A stretch of DNA of 13,319 nucleotides from JBNKDD01 sp050288085 (GCA_050288085.1 JBNKDD010000154.1:1-13319), one strand, 5' to 3'; positions 1 to 7,394 are shown, numbered from the stretch's first letter. The notes: a model not told the origin generated them from the sequence alone. Numbers and translations are program-made.

Positions 1-43
1 AAAGTTCTAATCAAATTCAAACCGGATCCCCACTGTTCTTCTA

Positions 44-72
44 TTGACTCCTGGTTTCCGGCGTGATACTCT
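44..72 (+). promoter_or_regulatory. Weak promoter-like site near the left edge
   Basis: TTGACT (44-49) is followed after 17 bases by TACTCT (67-72), which resembles a sigma-70 promoter with a good -35 and a mediocre -10. It would read rightwards, antisense into the 3' end of the leftward 281-aa gene, and no obvious gene follows it. It could be a chance match or drive an antisense transcript. Apart from this site, bases 1-126 hold only the short region downstream of the leftward gene; I see no convincing terminator there. Confidence 0.22.
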
Positions 73-126
73 GACAAGGCTGGCTCATGGTAGTGACCGG
101 TGGTAGCAGCCAGACAGCGCAGCCGT

Positions 127-972
127 TCAGGTCTTATCCATCTGATCGGCTTTGTCCAGTATGTCAGCCTCTGGACCGGCAAGCAGAACGTTGAGGCGCT
201 GCCAGATTTCGTGGCCGGGTAAGGCATGTGACCGCAAACGTGCCGACCAATACAGCATATCACCCAACAAACCGGCAATAAAGGCGGCAAATAGCGGCTC
301 GTCTACCTTCACGTCATGCTCGTGACGGGCATCGCCTTCGGCGGCGCGTTCCAGTTCAGAGAAGCGCAGTTCGGTTGGAGCAGAGGCAGCCTTGAACAGG
401 TAAATGTTCTCCGGGTCGGACGCGATCAGGGCCTGATCGGGCGGATCACGGAACCCGACCAACTGCCACTCAAGGAGCGGCTTGGGGACTTTGTAGATTT
501 TTAGTGCGGCGGTAAGCTGGGTCATCGGCAGCACCACATCGGGGCCGCCGAAGCGTTCAAACGCTTCATGATCCTGAAGCGCCACGCCGCTGTAATTAAC
601 CAGGGCGTAGATAATTTCGGCAAAAGGCAGTTTACGATGGGCATCAACACCCAGATATTCATCCAACACCGGTTTCCAGGCGCGGGCCACCAGGTTAATG
701 TCCCCGGCGATCTGAATTGCTTTTTGCTCATCGCCCTCTTTGGCGATCTCGACCAGGATTTTACGAGCCAGTTCGCGATCCACAGCGGCCTTTGTTTTCA
801 CACCGGCCAATGTGTTGCCTAACGAGAGCAGCACCCTTTGCACAGCAGCCTTATCGATGCTGCCGATCAGAGCAACCAGGCTGAAAATATCGGCCAGCGC
901 TTGAACACGCTCTTCGTTGACGGGTGGGTTATCCATAAAAAAAAGATTCTCGGTTGGCGGACGGTCAATCAT
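127..972 (-). CDS. Hypothetical protein, 281 aa
   Basis: I do not recognise this protein. It is soluble-looking, with no signal peptide or membrane segment, and appears largely helical; the middle (about residues 90-160) has hydrophobic and charged residues alternating as in a helical bundle. The C-terminal part is rich in Trp, Leu and His. No catalytic or metal-binding motif stands out. The start at 972 is the first in-frame ATG; a second ATG 12 codons later is possible, and neither has a clear Shine-Dalgarno sequence. A strong promoter lies just upstream (991-1019) and leaves a very short leader of roughly a dozen bases. The gene diverges from the zinc-ribbon/LexA-like regulator gene starting at 1023, with only 50 bases between the start codons, so shared control is plausible. 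Coding is supported by the long frame, the promoter and the spacing. Confidence 0.7.
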   Translation of the reverse strand: MIDRPPTENLFFMDNPPVNEERVQALADIFSLVALIGSIDKAAVQRVLLSLGNTLAGVKTKAAVDRELARKILVEIAKEGDEQKAIQIAGDINLVARAWKPVLDEYLGVDAHRKLPFAEIIYALVNYSGVALQDHEAFERFGGPDVVLPMTQLTAALKIYKVPKPLLEWQLVGFRDPPDQALIASDPENIYLFKAASAPTELRFSELERAAEGDARHEHDVKVDEPLFAAFIAGLLGDMLYWSARLRSHALPGHEIWQRLNVLLAGPEADILDKADQMDKT

Positions 973-990
973 AACAACTACTCAGCATGT

Positions 991-1019
991 ATTGTAAGGT
1001 TTGGGAAGGCGGGAGTCAA
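991..1019 (-). promoter_or_regulatory. Sigma-70-type promoter of the leftward 281-aa gene
   Basis: On the minus strand, TTGACT (plus positions 1014-1019) and TACAAT (991-996) are separated by exactly 17 bases, close to the housekeeping consensus. Transcription would start near 984, about 12 bases ahead of the ATG at 972. The -35 box overlaps the ribosome-binding site (1011-1015) of the divergent regulator gene, so a protein bound here could affect both directions. Prediction from sequence only. Confidence 0.6.
1011..1015 (+). promoter_or_regulatory. Ribosome-binding site that fixes the regulator start
   Basis: GGGAG stands 7 bases before the ATG at 1023. The earlier in-frame ATG at 987 has no comparable site, and it would add 12 residues ahead of the basic N-terminus. 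This favours 1023 as the true start. Confidence 0.6.
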
Positions 1020-1022
1020 CAA

Positions 1023-1472
1023 ATGGGTGAGAAACGAAAGAAGAAAAGCCGGACGGTGCCACTCAACGTGATCTGTGATACCTGTGGCGAAAAGGCGGTA
1101 TGGGCTATACGCAACTCGGAACGGGTGTTGATCCGCTGCAATGCCTGTGGGATGCGCATCTTCAGCTATTACGCCGATCCGAAGAGGAAGGGCCAACAGC
1201 CGCCACCAGAAGCGGAGGACAGCCTGTTCGTCAAGCTGGTTGAGTACGAGGTGCTGGCCGATCTTTCGCCGGTCACCCAGGAGTTATACCGCTACCTGCG
1301 GCGGTATCATCAACGGTTTGGCTATGCGCCAACACTCCGCGAGGTGCAGGCCGCCTTTGGCTGGAAAAGCGTCAATACCGTGCGCCGCCACCTTGAGCGC
1401 CTGGAGGAGATCAATCTGATCGAGCGGGACTACAGTGTCTCACGCGGGATCAGGTTGGTTGATATTGCTTAA
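1023..1472 (+). CDS. Zinc-ribbon + LexA-type winged-helix regulator, no protease domain
   Basis: A probable DNA-binding transcription regulator of 149 aa. After a very basic N-terminus (residues 3-10) comes a zinc ribbon with two Cys-x2-Cys knuckles, C18/C21 and C39/C42. A linker leads to a C-terminal winged helix resembling the LexA DNA-binding domain: Leu-Ser-Pro-x-Thr-Gln-Glu at its start, then Gly-Tyr-Ala-Pro-Thr-Leu-Arg-Glu-Val, then Lys-Ser-Val-Asn-Thr-Val-x-Arg-His-Leu in the recognition helix. The Ser/Lys autoprotease domain of true LexA is absent, since the protein stops right after the wing. It should therefore not undergo RecA-stimulated self-cleavage; the zinc ribbon may instead sense metal or redox state, or bind DNA or protein (inference). 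The gene is divergent from the 281-aa gene and 14 bases ahead of the DUF7710-like gene, which may be co-transcribed. The winged-helix assignment is fairly sure; the regulated targets are unknown. Confidence 0.8.
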   Translation: MGEKRKKKSRTVPLNVICDTCGEKAVWAIRNSERVLIRCNACGMRIFSYYADPKRKGQQPPPEAEDSLFVKLVEYEVLADLSPVTQELYRYLRRYHQRFGYAPTLREVQAAFGWKSVNTVRRHLERLEEINLIERDYSVSRGIRLVDIA

Positions 1473-1486
1473 AATCGGCAGGTGAA

Positions 1487-2131
1487 ATGAACATAGAAGA
1501 CTATCAATATGCCTGGGTATTTAATGGGGCACCGTGGCAGCCTGCAAGCGGCGTATTTTCTTCGATGATTCTGGCTGAGGATTGGATTCATGCCGATAAG
1601 CTCAGTGGTTTATTGACCGCTTACCCGCTTGATATTGGCGTCTATGATTGGGCAATAAAAGAAAAGATTTTCCACCCCAAAAAGGATAGAGATTTTACTG
1701 CTCACTTTATAGGTCAATTTACCAGTGCCAGCCAGCCCCACTATCATTATGAAAATGGGAAAGGTGGAAACATAGGTATGGCAATTGAGCAGCGTAAATT
1801 GAGCGATATACCCAGCAAATTACGGCCAGCCATCTGGTTATTCACCGGATTGAATTCCACCCATGTGAGTGGCGTATTCACCAGTAAAGAGACAGCCGAA
1901 TCGTGGATAGCCATGCATAAATTGGACGGCCACTTAGTCTTGTTTCCCGTTGATATCAGCATATATCATTGGGCTATTCAGCAAGGTATTTTCACACCCA
2001 GATCGAGAAAAGAAAAAAGACCTGACTTTATTCATCAATTTACCTTCGCCACCTTTGCAGGACAGGAAATGTATCTTTATCGAGAAGGTAGAATTGTTAT
2101 ACAAATAAACGGGGAAAACCAAACCGATTAG
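1487..2131 (+). CDS. Protein with two tandem DUF7710-like domains, 214 aa
   Basis: The protein is two copies of one domain of roughly 85-90 residues: about 7-93 and about 113-205. Each copy has, in order, an aromatic-rich start (YAWVF / IWLF), SGVF followed by Ser/Thr-Ser, then (A)E(D/S)WI, a Leu-(Ser/Asp)-Gly turn, YPLDI / FPVDI, (Y)-(D/H)-WAI, an (I)F(H/T)P segment, and a closing F-T-(S/F)-A region. I match this from memory to DUF7710, a family with no known biochemical role. Copy 1 keeps the closing His-Tyr-His-Tyr-Glu-x-Gly; copy 2 has drifted (Met-Tyr-Leu-Tyr-Arg-Glu-Gly). No signal peptide or membrane segment is visible. The gene is clearly richer in A/T than the trp genes, suggesting a different origin. 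Its start is 14 bases after the regulator stop, with a close and weak ribosome-binding site (AGGTGA). Likely co-transcribed with the regulator. Confidence 0.75.
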   Translation: MNIEDYQYAWVFNGAPWQPASGVFSSMILAEDWIHADKLSGLLTAYPLDIGVYDWAIKEKIFHPKKDRDFTAHFIGQFTSASQPHYHYENGKGGNIGMAIEQRKLSDIPSKLRPAIWLFTGLNSTHVSGVFTSKETAESWIAMHKLDGHLVLFPVDISIYHWAIQQGIFTPRSRKEKRPDFIHQFTFATFAGQEMYLYREGRIVIQINGENQTD

Positions 2132-2418
2132 GGATTTGGCTGATCAGCCCTCTCTATCATTTGTAGCAGCAAAATATCCTGCTGCGAGCCTCGCTCCCCC
2201 ACATTACAAACCAGTATCAAGTTAATACTCCTACTGTCACCCCTGCAATCAACTTAAACATATTATGATAAAATAAAAGCATAGACTGCGGTGACATTCA
2301 TTTACAACAATTCCGCCCCACCCACAACTATCGCTGCGTACTCTATACCCTCAAAAAATTCTTAGTGCATCTGTCGGCAGACTGAACGTACCACAACAGA
2401 TAACAAGACCAGGGAAAC
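2132..2418. other. A/T-rich intergenic region before the histidine kinase
   Basis: I see no gene here. It contains a 12-bp palindrome (GGCTGATCAGCC, 2138-2149) and a 7-bp imperfect hairpin (2163-2169 with 2179-2185), neither followed by a T run, so neither is a convincing terminator. An A/T-rich block at 2261-2278 includes several -10-like hexamers (TATGAT, TAAAAT) but no matching -35 at proper distance. The promoter of the kinase gene probably lies somewhere in this stretch. Confidence 0.4.
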
Positions 2419-4890
2419 ATGCCAGTTCACCAGGAAACGTTATTTATTATCACACCGTTTTTATCAGGAACGATTTCCCTGATTCTGGCTGCCGTCGCTT
2501 TCAGACGGCGGACGGTGACGGGGGCGTGGCCTTTTATGTGTATGCTGCTCGGTGCGGCGCTGTGGTCATTGGGGCATGGTTTCGAAGTCCTCAGCCCAAC
2601 CCTCGAAGCAAAGATCATCTGGGATAATATTCAATTTCCCGCCGAGAGTGTCATGGTATTATCCAGCCTGATTTTTGCCATACACTACACCAATCACCGG
2701 GGACTGTTAAAGCGTTGGGTGCGCTGGCTGCTGGCAATTGAGCCGGTGCTGATCACAGTCCTCGCCTGGACTGACCCGATCCATCACCTGGTTCGCCAAT
2801 CTCCCCGGCTGGTCGAGAGCACCCCTACCCCGGCATTGGTCTACGAATTTGGTGTGGGGATGTGGATTGATGCCGCCTATTTGATCGGGATCGCCCTGAT
2901 CGTGTTGGGGTTGTTGTTTACCTATTTCTCTCGTGCTCCCCGCCCGCTTCAATTGCAGATTGGCGTGGTCTTAATCGGCGTGCTGTTCCCCTTTATGGGT
3001 GGGCTGATAGCCATTATGGGGATATTTCCACCTACCCACCGCGATATTTTCCCGGAAATTTTTGGTATAAGCAACCTGATCCTGGCCTGGGGCCTATTTC
3101 GCCAACAACTGCTTGACATGGTTCCTATCGCACGGGCCGCCATTTTTGATCAGATGGTCGATCCGGTGTTTGTACTCGATATGCAAATGCGGATCGTTGA
3201 TCTCAATCCGGTTGCCAGGCGGTTGATTGGGCCGCAGGAGAAGAAGCCTACCGGCAGGCTGATCACCGAGCAGTTCCCTAACTGGCCCAGGCCGGACAAA
3301 GAAAAGCCCCTTGATTCGATATCCATTAACCTGGAAACCAGACAGGGCCCGCGCTACTTCGATCTGTTACACACGCCCCTATCTGACCAGCAGGGCAAGC
3401 GCACCGGTTGTCTGGTTATACTGCGTGACATCACCGAGCGCCGCCAGGCAGAAGAAGCCTACCGGGTGCTGGTTGACCACTCTCTGCAAGGTCTGACTAT
3501 TTTTCAGAACAACCGGATGGTCTTTGCCAACCCTACTATCGCCGACATATTAGGCTATTCAGTTGATGAGATTACCTCCTTTATCGCCGAAGAGATGTTT
3601 CAGGTCATCCACCCGGAGGAGCGGGGAGAAGCAATGATCCATATGCAGCAGCGGCTGTCAGGGGAATCAGCACCGGAACGTTTTGAATTTCGTGCCTTTA
3701 GAAAAGATGGTTCTATCCGCTGGCTGGAAACCTACTCCACGGTGATAGACTATCATGGGCAAACCGCCATCCAGAGCGCCTATCTGGATATCACCGAGCG
3801 CAAGATCGCCGAGGAAGCCCTGCGTGAAGGGGAAAACCGTTATCGCAGCCTGGTCGAGTTGATGCCTATAGGCGTATCGATTCTGAAGGACGGGCATTAC
3901 ATTTACTTCAACCCGGCTGGGGTGGAAATGTTCGGCTATGACCGGATGGAAGAAATGGTCGGCCTGACTCCCTTTGATATAGTTGCCAACGAATCGATAG
4001 AAGTGGTGAAAGAAAGAATCGAGCGGTTGGCCTCCGGACAAAGCAACCAAACGACAGAACTGCAAGTCATGAAAAAGGATGGCACGATTATATTTTTGGA
4101 GACTCGCTCCGTCCCCATCCGGTTACACGGTGAGTCTGCCTATTTTATCTTCGGCCAGGATGTGACCGAGCGCAGACGGTCGGAAGAAGAACGTGAGCAG
4201 TTAATCGAAGAATTAGATGCCTTTGCCCACACTGTCGCCCACAACATCAAGGGGCCATTATCGATTGTGATGGGATTCGCGGATGTACTCACCGACAATG
4301 AATATCCCTCAACAGAGGAACAGATCAAAGAAGGGCTAGATAATATCCGAACATACACGGCTAAACTGTCTAATATCGTTGATGAACTGCTGCTGCTTTC
4401 CAGCCTCCGCGAGGATCAAGAAATCCCGGCCACAGACCTGGATATGATTATCCCGATCTACGGTGTCAGGCAGCGGTTAGCAAACCTGATTCGCACCTAC
4501 GAAGCCCAGATTGATATCCCGAAATCGTGGCCGCTGGCTCACGGCTACGGCCCCTGGATCGAAGAGGTATGGGTCAACTATGTCAGCAACGCTATCAAAT
4601 ATGGCGGGCGGCCCCCGCATCTTGAGTTAGGCGCAACTGTCCAACCCGACGGCATGATCAGGTTCTGGGTTAAAGACAACGGTCCCGGAATCTCACCAGA
4701 AGACCGGGCGAAGTTGTTTATCCGTCACAGCCGCCTGGATGGGAGCAGCGTCAAGGGAGATGGGTTGGGCCTCTCCATTGTAGAACGGATCATCACCCGC
4801 CTGGGTGGTGAGGTCGGCGTCGAAAGCGAGCCGGGAAAGGGCAGCACTTTCAGTTTCACGCTGCCACCGGCTGAACCGCCCAAGCCATGA
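2419..4890 (+). CDS. Membrane sensor histidine kinase, 7TM-PAS-PAS-PAS-HisKA-HATPase
   Basis: An 823-aa sensor kinase of a two-component system that would autophosphorylate and pass phosphate to a response regulator. Residues 8-228 form seven hydrophobic helices, matching the HisKA_7TM N-terminal input family. Three PAS domains follow: about 240-342, 346-466 and 472-590; each ends in a D(I/V)TER(R/K) motif leading into a linker helix. The dimerisation/phosphoacceptor region is about 590-660, with probable acceptor His608 in VAHNIKGPL. The residue after His, normally Glu or Asp, is Asn here. The ATPase domain has an N box (WVNYVSNAIKYGG, from about 718), a G1 box (DNGPGIS, about 753) and a G2 box (GDGLGLSI, about 780). 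There is no receiver domain and no response regulator gene nearby, so the partner is unknown. ATG 2419 has only a close AGGGA upstream. The signal sensed cannot be read from sequence. Confidence 0.92.
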   Translation: MPVHQETLFIITPFLSGTISLILAAVAFRRRTVTGAWPFMCMLLGAALWSLGHGFEVLSPTLEAKIIWDNIQFPAESVMVLSSLIFAIHYTNHRGLLKRWVRWLLAIEPVLITVLAWTDPIHHLVRQSPRLVESTPTPALVYEFGVGMWIDAAYLIGIALIVLGLLFTYFSRAPRPLQLQIGVVLIGVLFPFMGGLIAIMGIFPPTHRDIFPEIFGISNLILAWGLFRQQLLDMVPIARAAIFDQMVDPVFVLDMQMRIVDLNPVARRLIGPQEKKPTGRLITEQFPNWPRPDKEKPLDSISINLETRQGPRYFDLLHTPLSDQQGKRTGCLVILRDITERRQAEEAYRVLVDHSLQGLTIFQNNRMVFANPTIADILGYSVDEITSFIAEEMFQVIHPEERGEAMIHMQQRLSGESAPERFEFRAFRKDGSIRWLETYSTVIDYHGQTAIQSAYLDITERKIAEEALREGENRYRSLVELMPIGVSILKDGHYIYFNPAGVEMFGYDRMEEMVGLTPFDIVANESIEVVKERIERLASGQSNQTTELQVMKKDGTIIFLETRSVPIRLHGESAYFIFGQDVTERRRSEEEREQLIEELDAFAHTVAHNIKGPLSIVMGFADVLTDNEYPSTEEQIKEGLDNIRTYTAKLSNIVDELLLLSSLREDQEIPATDLDMIIPIYGVRQRLANLIRTYEAQIDIPKSWPLAHGYGPWIEEVWVNYVSNAIKYGGRPPHLELGATVQPDGMIRFWVKDNGPGISPEDRAKLFIRHSRLDGSSVKGDGLGLSIVERIITRLGGEVGVESEPGKGSTFSFTLPPAEPPKP

Positions 4891-4912
4891 AAACTTTTCC
4901 CCAACCAAATCC

Positions 4913-4941
4913 TTGACTTTTTATTTACTTCCGGCTAGGAT
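4913..4941 (+). promoter_or_regulatory. trp operon promoter
   Basis: TTGACT (4913-4918) and TAGGAT (4936-4941) are spaced by 17 bases. Transcription would begin near 4948, about 18 bases before the first paired base of the T-box leader, which is where a T-box promoter should lie. It starts only 22 bases after the kinase stop codon, and no terminator separates the kinase gene from it, so read-through from the kinase into the leader is possible. Confidence 0.75.
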
Positions 4942-5192
4942 TTTAGGCAATAACATATCAAATGGCAGTGATCTGGAATAGTAGGTATCAAAGCGGGGTT
5001 CAGAGAGCCACCGATTGGTGAGAAGGTGGTACCAGCGCCGGTATTGAATGGGCCAGTGAGCTGGACAAACGAACAAGTCCCCTTAAGTAGTTTGTCACGG
5101 AGTGCGCACCGTTATCAGAGCGCGGGGTATCGGCTGATGTTTCAGCCCGCACCCTACAGAGTGAAGGTACTTTCTATATGGAAGTTCCTTAA

Positions 5193-5227
5193 ACAAGGTG
5201 GCACCACGGAGCCTCTTTCGTCCTTGT
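5193..5227 (+). promoter_or_regulatory. T-box antiterminator
   Basis: ACAAGG (5193-5198) can pair with CCTTGT (5222-5227), and ACG (5206-5208) with CGT (5219-5221), leaving the seven-base bulge TGGCACC (5199-5205). The first four bulge bases, UGGC, are complementary to a tRNA 3' end GCCA. This requires discriminator base G, as found in bacterial tRNA-Trp, and so agrees with the UGG specifier. The structure uses the 5' arm and loop of the terminator and is therefore mutually exclusive with it. Confidence 0.88.
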
Positions 5228-5243
5228 ACGAAAGGGGCTTTTT
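5211..5243 (+). terminator. Regulated intrinsic terminator of the trp leader
   Basis: An 11-bp stem pairs 5211-5221 (GCCTCTTTCGT) with 5228-5238 (ACGAAAGGGGC), with one T-G wobble, around a CCTTGT loop. It is followed by five T (5239-5243). It should end transcription when tRNA-Trp is charged and the antiterminator does not form. Confidence 0.9.
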
Positions 5244-5289
5244 CGATTCTAGGGGAGAGAGATAGTTTTGACGAGGAGAGGAACAAACC

Positions 5290-6813
5290 ATGATATTTCC
5301 TGCTGATGTAGCCGTTAACATCACCCCCACACGGGAAGAGATTTATTCACTGTTCAAGCAAGGCGACCTGGTGCCGGTTTACCGGACGATCCTGGCCGAC
5401 CTTGAAACACCGGTTTCGGTTTACCTCAAGCTGAAGCAGTTAGGGCTGCCGTCCTTCCTGCTGGAAAGCGTCGAGGGTGGCGCACAGATTGGGCGGTATT
5501 CATTCCTGGGGGTCAATCCGAGGGGGAAGATCACCATCCAGAATGGCGAGGTACACCGCACCTTCAACGGCCAAGACGAAACACTCACCATCGAGCCGGG
5601 GGAAAATCCGCTCGATTATGTCCGGCATGAACTTAACCAGCGCACCCCGGTCAAGATCGAAGGGCTGCCCCGGTTTATTGGGGGAGCGGTCGGCTATATC
5701 GGCTATGACATGGTGCGCCATTTCGAGCGGCTGCCCGTCACTGCCTCGCGCGATCTTGACGTGCCGGAGGCGATCCTGCTGCTGGTCGATACCCTGGTGA
5801 TCTTCGACCATGTCAAGCACCACCTGCTGATCCTGTCGAATGCCCATAACACCGGTAATCCAGACGCCGCTTACGACGATGCCCTGCGGCGGATCGACGA
5901 GATCACGGTGGCGATCAACCAGCCGCTGCCACCAATCGCACCGGCAGGCAGTCCACTGGCCCAGCCGATGACCTCCAACATGACCCAGGAGCAATATGAA
6001 GAAAACGTGCGGCGGGCAAAGGAATATATCGCTGCCGGGGACGCCTTCCAGATCGTGCCCTCGCAGCGCTTCAGCCGGAAAACCAGCGCCCCCTCACTGA
6101 CCATCTACCGGGCGCTGCGGGCGTTGAACCCGTCGCCGTATATGTTCCTGTTTGAGTCGATCAACGGCGAAGGGACTCCGCTCAGCCTGATCGGAGCCTC
6201 ACCGGAGATGATGGTCCGACTGGAAGACGGTGTAGCCACCGTGCGTCCCATCGCCGGGACTCGTCCACGCGGACAGACCGAAGCCGAAGACAAGGCGTTG
6301 GAGGCTGACCTGCTGGCCGATCCCAAAGAGCGGGCCGAACACGTGATGCTGGTTGACCTGGGCCGCAATGACCTGGGCCGGGTGTCTAAATATGGGACGG
6401 TCAAAGTGTCGAAGATGATGACCATCGAACGCTATTCCCATGTGATGCACATCGTCAGCCAGGTTGACGGACAGATCAGGCAGGATATGGATGCCATCGA
6501 CCTGTTGGCTGCCACCTTCCCGGCGGGCACATTGAGCGGCGCACCTAAAATCCGGGCAATGGAGATCATCGAGGAGTTAGAAGGAACGCGGCGCGGCATC
6601 TACGGAGGTGCGGTCGGGTACTTCAGCTACGATGGCTCGATGGATACCTGCATCACCATCCGGGCGGTGGTCATGCAGGGCGATACGGTTTACGTGCAAT
6701 CCGGGGGCGGTGTCGTCGCGGACAGCGATCCGACGCGGGAATATGAAGAAACGGTCAACAAGGCCAGGGCGCTCGATGTGGCGATCCGGCACGCTGAACA
6801 GGGCTTATTGTAG
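5290..6813 (+). CDS. trpE: Anthranilate synthase component I
   Basis: Converts chorismate to anthranilate, using ammonia delivered by TrpG; first committed step of tryptophan synthesis, cytoplasmic. The 507-aa length is normal for the family. The N-terminal domain carries LLES (Ser60), part of the usual tryptophan feedback-binding site, and the GRYSFLG segment. The chorismate-binding domain shows GASPEMMVR, RPIAGTRPRG, DLGRNDLGRV, PAGTLSGAPKIRAM (about 411-424) and the C-terminal GGGVVADSDP followed by E-Y-E-E-T-x-N-K-A. A good ribosome-binding site (AGGAGAG, 5274-5280) lies 9 bases before the ATG. It is the first gene behind the T-box leader, so it has both predicted transcriptional control by tRNA-Trp and predicted allosteric inhibition. 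trpG follows after 12 bases. Confidence 0.97.
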   Translation: MIFPADVAVNITPTREEIYSLFKQGDLVPVYRTILADLETPVSVYLKLKQLGLPSFLLESVEGGAQIGRYSFLGVNPRGKITIQNGEVHRTFNGQDETLTIEPGENPLDYVRHELNQRTPVKIEGLPRFIGGAVGYIGYDMVRHFERLPVTASRDLDVPEAILLLVDTLVIFDHVKHHLLILSNAHNTGNPDAAYDDALRRIDEITVAINQPLPPIAPAGSPLAQPMTSNMTQEQYEENVRRAKEYIAAGDAFQIVPSQRFSRKTSAPSLTIYRALRALNPSPYMFLFESINGEGTPLSLIGASPEMMVRLEDGVATVRPIAGTRPRGQTEAEDKALEADLLADPKERAEHVMLVDLGRNDLGRVSKYGTVKVSKMMTIERYSHVMHIVSQVDGQIRQDMDAIDLLAATFPAGTLSGAPKIRAMEIIEELEGTRRGIYGGAVGYFSYDGSMDTCITIRAVVMQGDTVYVQSGGGVVADSDPTREYEETVNKARALDVAIRHAEQGLL

Positions 6814-6825
6814 GAGAGGGACAAG

Positions 6826-7392
6826 ATGATTCTGGTAATCGATAATTACGACAGCTTTACCTATAACCTGGTGCAGGAGTTGGGCGAACTCGGCGCGGAT
6901 TTATGTGTCGTGCGGAACGACGAGATCACCATTGAAGAGATCAGGCAGATGGCTCCTACCCATATCGTGATCTCGCCAGGGCCGGGCACACCCGACGACG
7001 GTGGGATATCGCTCGATGTGCTGAGAGAACTGGGGCCGGAGATTCCGACCCTGGGGGTGTGCCTGGGGCATCAATGCATTGGGCAGGCTTTCGGGGGACA
7101 GGTCTCCCGCGCCGAACAGTTGATGCACGGCAAGACCAGCATGATCTATCACAAGGGCGATCCGCTGTTTGCGGGCGTCCCCAGCCCATTTGAGGCCACC
7201 CGCTATCACAGCCTGATCGTTGAGGGGCCGCTGCCCGATTCGCTGCGGCTGACGGCCTTCACCGAGAATGGAGTTGCGATGGCGATCCGCCACAAGTATT
7301 ACCCGGTCTACGGGGTGCAGTTCCACCCGGAGAGCATCCTGACAACCTTCGGGATGAAAATCTTGAAGAACTTTTTGGATATCCAGGTCTGA
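6826..7392 (+). CDS. trpG: Anthranilate synthase component II, glutamine amidotransferase
   Basis: Class I glutamine amidotransferase that hydrolyses glutamine and channels ammonia to TrpE. At 188 aa it is a stand-alone glutaminase subunit, not fused to TrpE or TrpD. Visible motifs are the family start IDNYDSFTYNLVQ, the oxyanion loop SPGPGTPDDGG (about 50-60), the nucleophile elbow GVCLGHQ with Cys79, and the His-Glu pair in FHPES (His167, Glu169). The ribosome-binding site AGGAG (6812-6816) overlaps the trpE stop codon, which favours coupled translation of the two subunits. As in many bacteria, the same subunit could also serve aminodeoxychorismate synthase (PabA role); nothing in the window decides this. 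Confidence 0.95.
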   Translation: MILVIDNYDSFTYNLVQELGELGADLCVVRNDEITIEEIRQMAPTHIVISPGPGTPDDGGISLDVLRELGPEIPTLGVCLGHQCIGQAFGGQVSRAEQLMHGKTSMIYHKGDPLFAGVPSPFEATRYHSLIVEGPLPDSLRLTAFTENGVAMAIRHKYYPVYGVQFHPESILTTFGMKILKNFLDIQV

Positions 7393-7394
7393 CG

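Larger units (their letters stand above)
4966..5243 (+). promoter_or_regulatory. T-box riboswitch, tRNA-Trp responsive
   Basis: A transcriptional T-box leader that reads the charging state of tRNA-Trp. Stem I starts with a kink-turn: CAG (4966-4968) pairs with CTG (5061-5063), CTGG (4973-4976) with CCAG (5053-5056), with TGAT and TGAG between them. The specifier loop has the usual AGTA (4980-4983) opposite GAA (5046-5048), followed by specifier TGG (5049-5051), the Trp codon. The AG-rich bulge (5002-5006) and a 6-bp stem (5007-5012 with 5025-5030) lead to the distal loop containing GATTGGTG. Stem II is GACAAAC/GTTTGTC (5064-5070, 5090-5096). A stem IIA/B region includes GGCTGA/TCAGCC (5132-5137, 5142-5147), and stem III is 5164-5190. 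The T-box proper, AAGGTGGCACCACGG, lies at 5195-5209. Uncharged tRNA should stabilise the antiterminator and allow transcription of trpE onward. Confidence 0.93.

Noticed and set aside
987..1022. Upstream ATG 987 as start of the zinc-ribbon regulator
   Set aside because: No Shine-Dalgarno sequence, and it lies within the predicted -10 region of the divergent promoter; ATG 1023 has GGGAG at good spacing.
2138..2185. Palindrome and hairpin after the DUF7710-like gene as a terminator
   Set aside because: The palindrome has only 4 pairs when a loop is allowed, the second hairpin has a 9-base loop, and neither is followed by a T run.
5026..5265. 79-codon + strand open frame upstream of trpE as a leader peptide or small gene
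   Set aside because: It lies entirely over the T-box stems and the terminator, has no ribosome-binding site and is not Trp-rich; RNA structure explains the stretch.
5500..5994. 164-codon minus-strand open frame inside trpE
   Set aside because: It is antisense to conserved trpE sequence, in high-GC DNA where long shadow frames are common, and has no promoter or recognisable domain.
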